From assembly GCF_014851395.1 (NCBI RefSeq), contig NW_024041150.1, positions 4,392,891 to 4,456,890 on the forward strand: 64,000 nucleotides of DNA. Direction: 5' to 3'. A program made the position numbers and the translations under genes. Of this stretch, positions 23,660 to 38,100 are shown piece by piece; position 1 is the stretch's first letter; every line of letters begins with the position of its first letter. The DNA is from Micropterus salmoides. Taxonomy: Eukaryota > Chordata > Actinopteri > Centrarchiformes > Centrarchidae. The notes under the pieces were generated by a model. The model did not search any database, had not been told where the DNA came from, and saw nothing but the letters and a program-made list of their open reading frames with translations.

Positions 23660-25060
23660 CTAAATATTTAACCTTCTACCACAGCGAGTTATTCCATCGC
23701 TTATTTAGCTAGTATGTTATAGCTTGAATCGATTAATTACAAGTTTCGTTCGAACCGGACAGGCATTATTAACAGAAGCCAGTCAACGTCCGGTTACCGG
23801 GCGTTTTATTAAACGTTGTTAACAAAAAAACTATGACAAAAAGGACATTAATACTAATAGAAAGGACACAAATAAGTCTGGTTAAAGGTTGTACTTGTTG
23901 GTATTTATTCTGATAAGTCAGTTTTAGCCTTTCGGACAGGCGGTTTTCAGGTAGAAACACGAGTAGGACGTATTTGATTAGGGAGACATTTTCTATCAGT
24001 ACACGTATATGAACCGAAAGTAAATGATGGGAGTTTCCCCGTGTTTATGACAAATATATTTTAACAAACGTAATAAAGGGTGTAGATGCAGTAACACCCA
24101 TAAAACATTCCGCGCGGAAAACACCCCCCCTAAAAAAAACCCCGTTTAGAGGTTTGAAGGGAAAACACATCCTGACACTACATGGATCAATCCAGGAGAC
24201 TAAAGTTACTATCAGCCATGACAATTACATTTATTAATCTGCTCAAATCAAACAAACCCTTCATTTTACTGTCACATTTCATGCTATCACGCCTTGTTCT
24301 GTTAAGTTACTATCATTTTTCAAAGATACCCAACAACCAACCATACTAGTGCAAATTAACACAATTTAAAATAAAATGGTTCAATGAGGCAGTCCACCCA
24401 GTTTTCCTAAATTATCAGACATACATAAAGGGAATTTTGTGTGAAAATAAACGTTTTGTTTAAAAACGTGCTATACAAATAAATTACACTTAAGAGAAAG
24501 GGCAAAGTTTGACCTTCAGAGGAGTTTAGCCTGTTATGTAGAGCACATTTAATAGATTCAAGGAGGGAATTGTGCTTTAGATGAACCCCAAGTTTTAAAA
24601 TATGATTTAAAACAAAAAAGGTACATACTGGAACTGTTTTCGCTTATGGGATGGAAAAAACACCCACATGTGGAATTAAATGCCTGCACAGAAGTGAATC
24701 AAGAAAGCAGCATTCAGAGCTAAATTATTGAGCAGAGTTGATATAAAACTTCCCATGATTCATGATGTGCAGGGACCAGTGAACTAGTCTGAGCTATTGA
24801 GATCTGAAACCACTCCCCACAGTCAAAAGTCATACTTCAGCAGTTAGAAACTTGACTACTTGTTAATACTGCATGTGAGGGTGTTGGTACAGATCCTGTT
24901 GCTACACTTGAGAGGGAAAAGAATAAATTGGTTCCTCATTTTGAGAAAACATGATAAATCCTGCTCGGCTCTTCAGAATAAATAAAGTGCATGTCAGTGT
25001 TTTCTATTCGGACTTTATCTACTGCAGTTAATGACGAACCAAAAAGCATAAATACTTGTA
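23660..25060. other. Intergenic stretch between kif11 and the CD2-family gene
   Basis: AT-rich, with no gene, splice structure or recognisable repeat that I can support. Confidence 0.5.
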
Positions 25061-25232
25061 TAAATCTCTTTAATTTTTACAAACAACTTGAAAATGTCAA
25101 GACAATTTGTGTTGCTAAAGCTAAGTGACAGTTCACGAGACAGCACCCTAACATTTAAAAGACAAAATTATTAAAAATATATGAGACAAAGAGTTTTGAC
25201 GACATAGTTAACAAGAATACATTAAAACTGTT
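25060..25232 (-). other. kif11: Probable kif11 3' UTR
   Basis: A short non-coding stretch after the TAA stop. A minus-strand ATTAAA variant poly(A) signal occurs near 25068-25074 (TTTAAT on the plus strand). No canonical AATAAA on the minus strand was seen nearby. Confidence 0.4.
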
Positions 25233-28200
25233 TTAGTTCTGAGGGCGGAGAGGCAGTCTGGACTTCTGAGGCGTTGACGTGGCTTCGTTTTCTGACACTT
25301 TTAACCTGGTGGGGATCTTCGTCTCCTTCTTACCGCCCTTCTTTTGCTGTAAAAGAGAAATTACAAGAATGTAAAATCACTGTTATAAAGTACACAGGTA
25401 AATGTGCCAAAAGTTCAGACGGCACTCGTATGGAGGCCCAGTATTCATGTCGGATGTTGTTTTCACCCATCGATCAGGCCGTGCGGTCATAAACTACTGA
25501 GGTCTATTCTGAACTACTGACCTAATTTACCATTAAGCTGAGTTTAACACCCGCCTTCACACAAGCAAAGAGCAACACACTCTGCAGCTCGACCGGGACT
25601 CTTATCTACACTGAATCTGCTGAGTGAGACACTTTTCTTGTATTTTCTTGTGTTGGACCCACAACACCGGCTCAGCCCACTCTTTACCGGTTTACCAGTT
25701 TCTGTTTGAACACTTGCTCAGTGTGTGAATGCAGATGTAGTGTAAAAGTGCTTTGAGTGGTCGAAAAGACTAGAAAGGCGCTATACACAGAGCATTTACA
25801 TAAGTTTGGAGTCACATGACATGGAAGCAACAAAAAAAAAAAAAAAAAAAATCACAACACATTATAAAATTAATATATATTTTTTGATAGTCCCTAAGCC
25901 ACGCGGTGGGCTAACCGGCGCATGTCGCCACCACGCGGTGGGCTAACCGGCGCATGTCGCCACCACGCGGTGGGCTAACCGGCGCATGTCGCCACCACGC
26001 GGTGGGCTAACCGGCGCATGTCGCCACCATGTGTTAGGCTAATTAGCATGTTGTCAATAGCCTAACTAGCATGCCTATTGAGCCACTAAATTAACCAACG
26101 GCCTGTTAAACAAATTTGCCCGCCTGATCCAACTAAACCAAACTAGCTACGTTAACTATTGGTGATGGCGCAATGGAGAAGACACATGCCTTTGGAGTGA
26201 GAGACCCGGGTTCAACCCATCCACCATTGTGTCCCTGAGCAAGACACTTAACCCCTAGTGGCTCCAGAGGCGTGCGACCTCTGATGTATATAGCAGTTGT
26301 AAGTTGCTTTGGATAAAAGCGTCCGCTAAATGAATAAATGTAAAACTACTCAATGCAATACTTGAATTTGCAGCTGAAGAAAATCTAAAGCATCCTTTTA
26401 TAGTTTCCCTGAATTGATTTGAAACAGAACATCAGAAAGATTCTCCACCCACGCTCACCTTGAAGAAGGGAACGCGTTTGCTCTCATTGAAGACGAGGTT
26501 CTCGTCGATGAAGGACGGCTCTGTGGCCAAGCTTTCGTTACAAGTACTCAAGTCGTCCTCCAGGGAGTCCTGGACACAATAAAGAGGAACAAGGTGAAAA
26601 TGGTGCACAAAGTAGTGCATTTCTTTTAATTTGGCCAAAAGAAATTAAATATCTGCATATATCTGGAAGCAAAAAAACACCCAGAGGTGTGAATGACAGC
26701 CAAATATAATTGAATTTATCAAACTGAATCAGTATATAGTGGATTAAATAAAACAAATCAACCTATTAAATATTAAAATCAGGTTACGTGTGCTTGATTA
26801 CAAGAGGAAGCATCCTACGCCCGACAATGTAGAGGATGTCATCAAATAAATAAAATAATTAAAAACAAATCGTTAACCTGGCTGCGTTTGTCCTCATCCT
26901 CCTCCTCCTCCATGGCGGCCTGCAGCTCCTCCTCCTCCATGGCGGCCTGCAGCTCCTCCTGCTGCCTCCTCAGGCTCTCCAGCAGCTCGCAGCGGCTGCG
27001 CATCTTCACCAGCTGCCTGGGAAACACAAACTCCCGACGCTGAGGGGTCAAACCTGAAGGCAACAGCAGAACTTGTTAGTGACCTGGACAGGTCAAAGGA
27101 CTCCACAACACAAGACTTTAGACGTTCGGATTGGACTTCGGGGGCGGGGCAATCGTACATACGCACAAACACACAAAAACACTAGAAGTACCGGTGGGAA
27201 CGTCCTGCTGCAGCTCCTCCTGCAGGAAGTCGTGGACCATCTGTTGGGCCGTCTTCATGTGGTCCTGGAGCTCAGCCTGCTGTTGGTCCAGGACAGTCAA
27301 GTCCAGGGAGTTCTGCTTCTGCACGGCCACCAGAGCCTTCTTCACCTCCTCCTGCCGACCGGACAGCTCCTCCTCGGCTGTTCGGAGCCGCTCGGTGCAG
27401 CGCTCCTCGACGCTCTGAGAAAAAAAACAATGTATTGGAGGACAAGATGAAGCTGCAGCGAGCCTGAAGACCTGCCGCTACAGAAATAAGTGGTATGATG
27501 TTTTGTGTTTACCTGATGCAGGGTCTGCGCCTCACTGGAAACCCTCCCCATCAGAGACAGGTGCTCCTGGGCTTGAGTCTCTGCATGCTCCCTGGCTCTG
27601 GAGCTCCACTGGAGGTCACGTTGGACCAGACCTGCAGTCAAGAATCGACACCATCAGCAGTAATTCACACACAGAATGTACTGCAGATGTGGGTTTAATG
27701 TTTTTTAAAAAAAAAAAAAAAAAGACAGCTGAAGGAGTTCGGTACCGGACACGGAGCTGTGGAGGTGGGAGCAGCAGCCCGTCATCTCCTCCAGCGTCTG
27801 CTGGCTCTCGTCGGCGTTCACACGTAGAGAGGAGGCCAGAGAGGAGGAGGTGGAGCAGAGGAGGTCTGCCTGGGCCGAGGCCTGATGTGCTACCGAACTG
27901 TAACCGCTGCACACAGGAAGAACAATTTTAGACACTGATAATTCCTTAACAAGATGATGTGTTGGATTCAAAACTTTATACTAAAGTTTTATTTTAGTAA
28001 AATAGGTTGTGTTTGTAGCTCTTCATCTCCTCCTGCAGCCGACCATTTGTCTGTGACTCACCTGCTGATGTTCTCCTGGAGGACCTGCAGAGGATTCTGC
28101 AGAGCTTTGGAGGCAGAGCGCAGATCAGTGAAGTCCTTCTGGGCCTCCATGGTCAGCAGGGTGAGCTGGTCCTGCAGGCACTGGATGGTCCGCTTCATAC

Positions 28201-31200
28201 CCTGAGAGAAGGAAGTAATGATGGTTTCACTAACCGGCCTTCTATAAATAAAGCAGTTACATTATTAATCATAAAACTGAAAAATAGTTCCCAGTATCAG
28301 CAAAATCTGATCAAGTCTCAAAAGGTACTAATCTTGGTTTGCATATTTTAAAATCGACAGATAGTAGAATTAAATATCCTTTTTGGATCCGAGCTGCTGG
28401 CTGAAACTCATGAAATATTATAAAGGTGTTACTGAAGCGTTTGGAGAATTCTTTGGGGTTTTGTTTATGATCACATTCTCCGCTTTAATTATTCTGGTAT
28501 TTTTTTAACAGAACCTGCGTATTTTATGCAACCATTTCCATTTTTAACTACTCCAGAACGGAGAGAAAAAGATATTCAAACCCAAGCTGCTCCCAGATCA
28601 GCTCTTACCGTCTGGTGCCTCTCCTGCGCCCGTCTGATCTCGTCCTCCAGCTTGTCCTGTTCGGCTCGCTGTGCGCTCAGGCCCTGCACGGTGGCCTCTC
28701 GCAGCCCGGCCAGCTCCTGAACCAAGTTGCTGAAGAACGCACCCATCTCCTTCATAGCCTCCACCTGACGGGGGGGGGGGGGGGGGGGGGGATAATAAAG
28801 CATGATTAAAAAAGTTTAGCGCAAGAATGAAATATATATAATGTGACTCTTGTCATTGATATAATAGAAGGCGCGTGTGGTCGAACCTTGTCGGCCAGAG
28901 CGCGCTGCGTCGCCACGTTGGCTCTCAGAGTGTCGTTGAGTTCCTTCACAGCCGACAGACCCATCAGAGTCCGAGCCACCAGGACCTCCTCCATGTCCTG
29001 CCGATGCTCTTCCTACACACACGCAGACAAACACAAAGAAAGCAGTTGGATGTGTGTTTGCGTTACCCAACAGTGACAACTTTAATACTCCATCAGACAG
29101 AAGCCTTCAAACGAAGCCTCCTCGTTTTGTCTGTTAAACCGTCATGGAGGTTAGTCCCGTCCTCACCAGCAGCTGCAGCAGACTCTCCTTGTCCTGCAGA
29201 CACAGCGTCTCCTGCTGCCGCACTCTGTCCTGACAGCGAGCCACGCCCTCAGCCACCAGCTGCCCGACTCCACCCACGAAGGACTCCACGGTGGTCAGGG
29301 CCTCCTTCAGCGCCGCCTCGTTCACCACGAGCAAACCATCTGTTCAGAAAAAGCAACAGGTAGATATATATACACCCTCTCTTTCTCTCGGAATCTCTTT
29401 TTAAATTTGTGAGCGACAACAAAGCGTCCGTCAACATCTCCCACCAACAGATCCGCAGGGCCAGTGACATTGTGTGGTCTAGCTGGACGACGCTGCTCAA
29501 GCTACATGTCATCTTGGACAATGACTCCCACCCCCTCCATGCCGAGCTGGTCAAACAAAGGAGGACTTTCAGTGAGAGACTTGTCCCTCATGAACGCACA
29601 ACAGGAAGTCACTGCTGCTTGTGGCCTCATATAACTGCTCCCTGGCCAATGCAAAGATGCGAACTGGCTCCGGGCGGCGCGGAATAGATGCGTTTGTTGC
29701 GAAATTCGCTGGTTCACTCGAGTTCATATTTTTAAACTTTAGAGGGAAATTCGCTTGACGCCGTGTTGTGAAAGCCTATCAGCGCTGAGATTGTCCAGAC
29801 GTCACCGACGGCTTCAGAGCGTTGTTTGGAGAGGACCGCGCAGAGCGGGGGAGTGACGCCCCTGGCCGACGGAGAGCAGCGCTGCAGCTTTTGGACAAAT
29901 AAACACCCGTAGCCGGTCTGGATTCTGCTCTGACAACTACGCAGTTTGCTCGCGGGAGGAGCTCAGAGTAAACTGCTGTTATTAAATCAGCTTTTTACTT
30001 TAGTTTTTGGGATTACAACTTGATTTATCTTGCCCGGGTGCTTCTCAGCAGGGAGCTTCTGTGCACATCATGTCCCACTGTTGTTGTTGTTAGTTGGCAC
30101 CCAGAGCTCTGTTGGACTACTAACTTAACATTTATATCAAAACCGGACAAAACTGGACATTAAGAGGAAGTTGAACTACCTGGTGAGTTCAGAAAATGTG
30201 ACAAATAAGCAAAGCATAGCCCTCAAAGATCTGAACTCCATTCAGAAAACAAACATTTTAAAGTTGTTGACATGCGGTCTTGCCAACAGACCTGACAAAG
30301 CATGAATTCATGCGTTTTACAAATCAGCATCATATTGTAGTTATTTCGGCATCAGTTTGATCCGTTTATTACAACTAAATCACAGCAAAATGTTTACTTT
30401 GGGTTCATACAGCTGTAGTAGTCGCTGGTTGTGTTTATTCATGTTATCGTTCTGTGTGTGAACACTTGGCAGTTGTCCGGCGATTAAAACCCGCGGCAGG
30501 ATTAAATTTGCGTTCAGTCTGAATGCATTTAATCATTAAACTGGACCGTGTAGTGCAATATTTGACAAATTGTGCAATATTTTCAATTGTAGCACTCTGT
30601 CCCAATACTCATCAACACTACAGTTCCTATTATCATTACACTTCTGTTAATACTGTAAGACACTGTACATATCAAGTCAAGTTTTATTTATAAAAGCACA
30701 TTTAAAAGTCTCGATGGTGGGGGATGATCCGATATTCAAGGGAAGTTTACTCCACAGACACTTTATACCATATGTGGGATGGTTAAAAGGGACCGGTTTG
30801 ATGACCTGAGGGGCGTAAAGAGATTCGAAATATAAGACCGAGCCATCCATGTAACGTCTTATAAATAAGCACCTTAACCAATATTGGCTTCCTTGTACCA
30901 GTCAACAATCTAGCAGCTGCATTTTGAACAAGCTGCAAGCGTGATGACGACGAGTGACAGATGACAGAGTACAAGGAATTGCAGTTATCACTTCCAGAGG
31001 ATATAAGAGCATCATGAAAAACAGTCTCACAGAGAGAAGAGATGCCAGTTTTGCTGTTGCCATTTGTCAAATTTTAATCACACCTACATTTCTAGAAGAG
31101 TTGCACGTTTGTGGACAAGGGGCCCAGATTTTTCAATAACTCCTCAACTGAGTTGGGGGTCAATATTATTTAGACAGTTAAAAATCCACTGTGAGGACTC

Positions 31201-34200
31201 CAATCAATATTTTTTTTTATATATTTCTACTGAAGAGCTTTCTATTATTTATATTCATTAATGTGCAAACTGATCATAATAGAGTATTTCTGATTTTTGG
31301 ACTAGACCCCGGAGCTTCCCTCTAAAGTCACCAACAGGCCCCAAACTAGCTGTGACGTCACAGACCCTGCAGGTTTGGGTTACATGTTTAGCTCTGTGGT
31401 CTTACCGACGGCCTGCGAGTAGCTGCTCAGCACGTCGCGGTGTTTGGCTCCGTGCTGCTGGACGTTGCGCTGCAAGTCGCTGAACGCTCCCTCCATCCGC
31501 TCAGAGAAAGTCTGCTGGATCTGGCTGTTGTGTTGCTCCACCTGCAATTTCAAATCAAACTGCCAAAGTTAAAAATGTGTTTTGGCATTTCCTTCCTTGC
31601 AGAATGACGGACACACGGATGCACAAGTATAAATGGGCCATTACTTTTGTACCATTTAAGGTTTTTCACTGGACTTAAACTACTTATATTTACACACAAA
31701 CAAGAAACACTTTTGACCGGCAGTGTGTACAACTTAAATTAAACAAAGTAAATGTTAGATTAGATTCAATTTTAGGGCTGAAACAAACTGAATCGATTGA
31801 ATTAATCTGCAGCAACTTTGATAACTGATTAAATGTTTGAAGTGAGATCGTCTCTTTGAACAGCAGCCACAGGGGACATGAAAAGCTACAGTAAGAGTCA
31901 GCGATAATATCCGTAGACTGAAGAAGCATTGTTTGATTTAAGCAAGTCTGCGTTTCAGTGGTTATGAACCGAACGTTTCAGTCGTGCTTTAAAATTGTAA
32001 ACAATTACTGATTTAACATTTTAAAAGTTGTACATCTTTGATTTTTGGACGGTTGGGACAAAAAAATAAAAAAAATAAAAAATCTTCTGATTAATCGTTA
32101 ATGAAAACGATCCTGTGTTTCATCACTCTTCACTTTCAACACACATGTACAGAGGTCTTCTCACAGAGTAACCAAAGAGTTGTGTCACCCGTTCAGCTCA
32201 TCAAATTAAACATGCGAGGAGCATGACAATCTTTTGTGAAAACAACTTTGTGGGATTATGCAGCTCAGGAGGCAGGAAAATGTTCTCAACCCATTATTTT
32301 TCTTCTCATCTGAAAATCACAAACTCGACACATTTGGAGATGCTTGTGCAGCGTTTTTTTAAAAAGTGACCTTTTTCTTCCTGTCCAGCTTATCATGGAG
32401 CCCCGACACGTCGCTGGTGCTGTTAACCACCGTACTCAGCAGCTGAAGGAGAAAACACAAAACCACAAGGATGTTGTATTCAGATCAGCGGTCCGAGACG
32501 GATCACCACACTTAAAGTATTTTCTGAGAAAAGGAAGTTTGGTCAAAAGAGGGGGGGGGGGGGGCTTATTCAAATGAAGGACATTATTAATAGTATGGAA
32601 AAGTACAGACAGAGAAGAAAAAAGGAACAAGAAAAAGAGAAGAAAGGGGAGGGAGGGTAAAAAGCAACCTCGTCAATATCTAAATATGGTTAGAGGAGAT
32701 GGTGTCGTCAACATTAACAAGTGGAGTCAGTAAAGTTTGTCTAAACCCTGCTTGAACCACTGGAAGAATCAGATAAAATGTGTGAGTCACTGAGGCTCGT
32801 CAAAAGCAAGAGAGATCTTGAATTGGATGTAGTGATATACAAGACGTGATAAGATGCCTGGTTATTTTAGGAGGTTAAAAAAGTAACTAAGTGATGTTTT
32901 AAATGAGCTACTTTTACTCGAGTAGATTTTTACAACAGTAACTTCACTTGTACTTAAGTAAAAGTTCAAAAAACAGTACTTTTACTTAAGTAGAATATTT
33001 TAGTAGTTTTCCACCTCTGGGGAAAAAAAACACCATGAAGTCTGTGACTGTAAAACAATCCAGTGAGTCCTGGTGCATTTCTCTTTCATTTGGCCTCCGG
33101 CTGTATATATAAACGTCATGCGTCAGCGAAGCCTGTGAATACCTGTCCCGCTGTGCTATAGAGGGTTTCCCGGTCTGTGGTGAGCTCCAAGCTGACAAAC
33201 ACCTCCTGATCCAGCTTCTCTTTGGTCTGCTGCAGGCTTTGACTCGTCTCCTGCAGCCTAAAGGCAGAGGGTCCATTCATTAAATTCAGACTGACTTGCC
33301 ACCACCTGCAGTCATTTCTGTACAACAACCACCACCGCTCACCTCTGCTGCTTCTCATCCAGGTCTACGGTGCACTGCTCCAGTTTTGTTTTACTGTCCA
33401 CAAACAGCTCGGTCACCTGCAGAGAGGAACGGTGTGAGGAGAGCTGGTGCAGGTGGAAACAACAAAAACACGACATGCTTTTTAAAAGCATTTTAAAATG
33501 ACCGAGAAAGACTTTGCAGACGCTGTTCTGCTAAAAAAAAAAAAAAAAAAAAAGTTTCCCAGCACATCCACGCCATCTGTGGCTGACTTCTTAGAAAAAG
33601 AACCGCTTTGGGTGTTCCTGTCACTCATTTCTGAGACACCGATTAAGCTAACTGCATCTAAATTTGGAGTGCACACGTATTCAAGCCTTTACGGTAAGTG
33701 AAAGGGCCCAGAGCGAGCTGACAGGCAGGTTAGAGACTTCATCCTGTCAGTTTGTCTCTTTACAAAGACAAGTGCTGCAGGATGAGACCTGAAGAGAAGC
33801 TGTGAAGTCTTCATGTTACAACATTATTTATCAAACCGGGTCAGACTGGAAGGATTTAGTGCGAGGAGGAAACACATGTGACAACGTCCGGTTTTCAAAA
33901 TAAGGTGTCTGTACAGGATGGAAATAAGATTAATTGGATTATATATTCACAGCAAGTATAAAACATATTACATGTGTCCATTAAAAGTAAATGGACACAT
34001 GTAATTTACTTTACCGGACCCTCTCGGGCCCCGGACCCCCCGCCATAGTCTCTCCACATCCTGTGGGAAACACTGAGGGAAAAGCACATTTTGACTATTT
34101 ATGCAGTGGTGAAAAAAAGAAAAAAAAGGTAACGTACTTTTTCGGTGTAAATTTTTTCATTATATTTGGTGTCGGACAAGAATTTTCATTTCGTAGCATC

Positions 34201-35152
34201 CCTATGGCAACACTAGAGAGGTCATAAAACACAGGCTATAGGGGTTGGGCGGTGAAATTTCCATCGGACGATGTCTACAATGAAACATCGGGACGGACGA
34301 TGTCATCGGGGGCGCGGGCAGTCGTCTTATCTGCAGACTTCACTCAGTCAAAAAAAAAATTAAATAATATAATAAGTGGACCATTAACTTAGGTCACAAG
34401 TCGTGGTGGATATTTTACGCACGGGACCAGGTAAAGATGTCTGTCAGCCATCGGCCCAACTCTAACAGACTAGTGACAGAAAGTAATTATACATATTGTG
34501 ATTTACGGTTTGTGTAACCCACATAAATATGGTAATATATAATAATCAATACTTAAAACAATTCCAAGTTTCTGTTACATAAACTGAGCTTTGTCACTTG
34601 CATCTGTATCGAATAAACGCAGTCCCAAGGCACGTTGAGGTCTGCGGTTTGACCGACAGTCTAAAACTTAAAATATGTCTAGAACAGCTGCAACCGATCA
34701 CATTTCTGAAGCTGGACACAGAAGGTTTGGACATTTATGCTTAAAAAATGACCGATGCAGGGCGCCACTTAGCGAGCCCCATGTACAGAGGCTGAGTCCG
34801 TGCTGCAGCGGCCAGGGTTCGAGTCCGACCTCTGGCCCTTTGGTGCAAGCCCAACCCCCCCTCCTGCTCCCACATAAAACCCCAGCCACAAATAAACAAA
34901 CAAAGATAAAACAGACTGATATAAAAAAATAAAAATAGTTAAAATAACGGCTGTTGATCTTCTGTCGATTGACTAATGGCTTCAGCTCTACTGCAGATTT
35001 TAAAAATGCATGTTTTTAGTTCTACGTTCTCTGGTCTGAGGGCGAAAGTCGTGCTCACGTACCTTCTTCAGCTCCTCCTCCATCACAGCGATCTTATCGG
35101 TGTGCTCGGACACGTTCTCCTCATGAGCGGTGATCTGACTCATCATACTCCT

Positions 35153-35185
<33 letters not shown>

Positions 35186-38100
35186 CAGAAAAACCAAATG
35201 TATGGAGAATTATTTTTACATGTTTCATAATAAACAACATTTTTTTGAGCAGTCAACACATTTGTACTCTGCTAAAATAATTCTTCTACATTCTTCTTCC
35301 AGTTAGAGTTGCTTTCGTCAGATGAAACTAAATGAAATGTGTTCGTCAACGACCTTTTTTTGGTGACTAAAACGAGACGGCGACAACATCCTTAAACACT
35401 GACTGTGACTTTTATTAACGTGCAATATTGTGGACGAAAAATGACGAGAAAAAATGATTCATAAAATAAAAAACGTTAATAAAATCTCTTTCTTTGTCAG
35501 TATAATGAGACAAAATATTACAGGCCACATTTTCTCCCCTCTAAATTTTCACTCGAACACTTTTTGTTTATTCAGCGTTATCCCCCCCCCTTCTGTGCGT
35601 TGAACGCTGGCCGATCAGGCGCGCGAGGAAAACATTACTGTGGAGGATGCAAACTCTGGTGAAGCAAACAACATGCTCGGGAGAAAGAGGCGCTTAGACA
35701 TATTTCGGACTGGAAAAAAACCTACAGACTTGAATTAAAGTTAACGTCTCGTTTGCAATAAAAATAAGAAGATAAACTTTACAAAACAGTTTCTCTTTAT
35801 GTGAGATGAAGACTAAAATTATAAATCTCTCTACCCTGGTTTGAGCAGATTGACCAAAATGCTAATCAAAATTATACTAATGAGTTAGAAAAGACTAAAA
35901 AAATGAATAAAACTGGACTAAAATACTTTTAATTGTCTTTTGACTTCTAGTCAACTAAAACTTGATACAGGGGACTAAATGACATAAAACTAACAAGGAC
36001 ATCTGACACAGGACGAAGACTAAATTTTAAATGGCTGTTCTTTCCAAATCAGCTCTAAGATACTCGACCGCCCTCAGTTCTACAGCCGCTTTACATAAAC
36101 GTGGCGTTTTATATCTGAAGACCAGGAAAACAAACAGAACCTACTCGTAGTTCTCTGTGGACAGATAAACGCCGTTCTTGTCTCGGGTGGCAGCCAGGTC
36201 GCGCTTCAGGCGCTCGATCTCCTCGGTGTATTCCTGAGTGGACAGAAAACGTGTCATGCTTACTGAGTTGATACGAAAACCCTCCTGGATTCAGAGGAGC
36301 GAGACTAAAGCTCGCGTCTGATCGCGCTCGTCAGACCTTGATGAGCGTCCTCTTGGTGAGCTTCTGGTTGACTTCGGGCTTGTTCATGATGTTCTTGGCT
36401 CTGCTGGCGTACTCCAGCGTGCTCAGCGTCTCCTGCGCGGAGAGAACGAACATCGTGAGCGTCAAGCGCACTCAAGAGCATTAACATCGGCGTGTGTCCA
36501 CGGAGACGTACCTCCAGGTTGCTTGAGGAAGGCGACACCGTGGCGATGATGGAGGTTTTCGTTCGCCCCCCTAGCGAGTCCTGAAGGATCCTGGTCAGCT
36601 TAGACTCTCTGTGGGAAGAGTTCACGCAGTTTATCCAGCTGGAAATCAGAGCTGGACCCTTAAATCATCCAGGGGCCTCGTTACAGAAACATGTCGTCAT
36701 TAGTTATTGCAGGACTGACTAATCTAAAAGGCATCGGCGTTAATATTTATCTGTATTAGGGCTGTAACGGTTTTGCGACGCCAAAGTCCATGCATACAGG
36801 TTTCTACTCCTGTCCCTGGTTAGGCTTATAAAACTAAAACAAAGATTACAGAGTATTGAGTTTACACCATTAAAATACATCCAGTACATGAAATAAGATA
36901 CGGGCTTAAGTAGATGTAGAAATCACTATTCACACACTTACAAATTAGTTTTAGAAAAGAAAGATTTACCAAAAACAGTCAAAACTCAATATATTGTGCT
37001 TCCGTAGAATGAGGCAGTGGCGCCATCTCACAGATTTCTGGTCCATTACTTGCCCGTTGCCCAAATGAGAATTTCAGTATCAAGTATCAAATTTTCTTCT
37101 GAAATATTCATTGACCTCTTTTTATTGAACAGCACAGAGAGAATTTAGTAACTTTTGGAACTCCCGTTTTCAGCCTTTATGCTAAGCTAACCGGCGTCTT
37201 TTCAGTCTTCTCATCTCAACTTTCTGCCAGCAAGCAAACTTCCCAAAATACCAAACTACTCCTAAAATGCATCCCAGGCTCAAAGATAACCAGGGTTTAT
37301 TCTCATGTTATCAGCATTAAAAACCCTGCAATGTCATTTCTGGCATTAGATTTCAGAAATAAGCCGTGACTCCACCTGTACGGGACGTGAGGGCGTTTCT
37401 CCACCAGCGCCGTGATCACTCTGCCCAGCGTCAGCAGAGACTGGTTGATGTTTCCCGCCTCGCGAGCTCGCTTGTCCACCGCGCCCGAGCGGCCGATGTT
37501 CTCGCTGCCGGCGAGATCCACCTGGAGAGTGGAGGGAGGTGTGTTAAAAAAAACATATAAAAAAACAAATAAAATAAGAACCTCATGTCCAAGGAGAACC
37601 TTGAGAAAATTACACATTAATTTTTGTTAGACTGGATTATTGTAACAGTGTTTTCACAGGCCTCTCTAAAAGCTCGACTCCACACCAGCAGCTCATTCAC
37701 AACGCCGCTGCGAGAATTTTAACAACAACCGGGAGATTTTAACACATCACTTCACCGCCTTACAGTAACAGAGAGGATCGAGTTTAAGGTTTTGTTTGTA
37801 TACATCACACCTTACAGTCTTAAATCAGGGCTTAAAATGCTCCTATTCTCAACCAGTAAATTCATCACTACCATCTATTTGACTGAGACTCAGTTTAATA
37901 CTTTTGCCTTGTAGTTCTCTTTTTTTAAATTGTGTGTTTAATATAAATTGTCTTTCAAGTATTTTAATTAAATTTTTCTTAAGTGTTTTCGTATCTTTGC
38001 GTCTGTAAAGCACTTTGAATGGCTGCAGTGTCTGGAAGGCGCTATATAATAAACCTGTCTTGCCTTTGCAAAGCGATACAGAGAAACTTGTCCACGCATT

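Noticed and set aside
26157..26230. Possible tRNA gene (A-box and B-box present)
   Set aside because: No complete cloverleaf, and it continues into a SINE body shared with 44657-44750.
27073..29363. Plus-strand frames of up to 162 codons opposite kif11 exons
   Set aside because: They are antisense shadows of the GC-rich coiled-coil exons and are broken at the introns.
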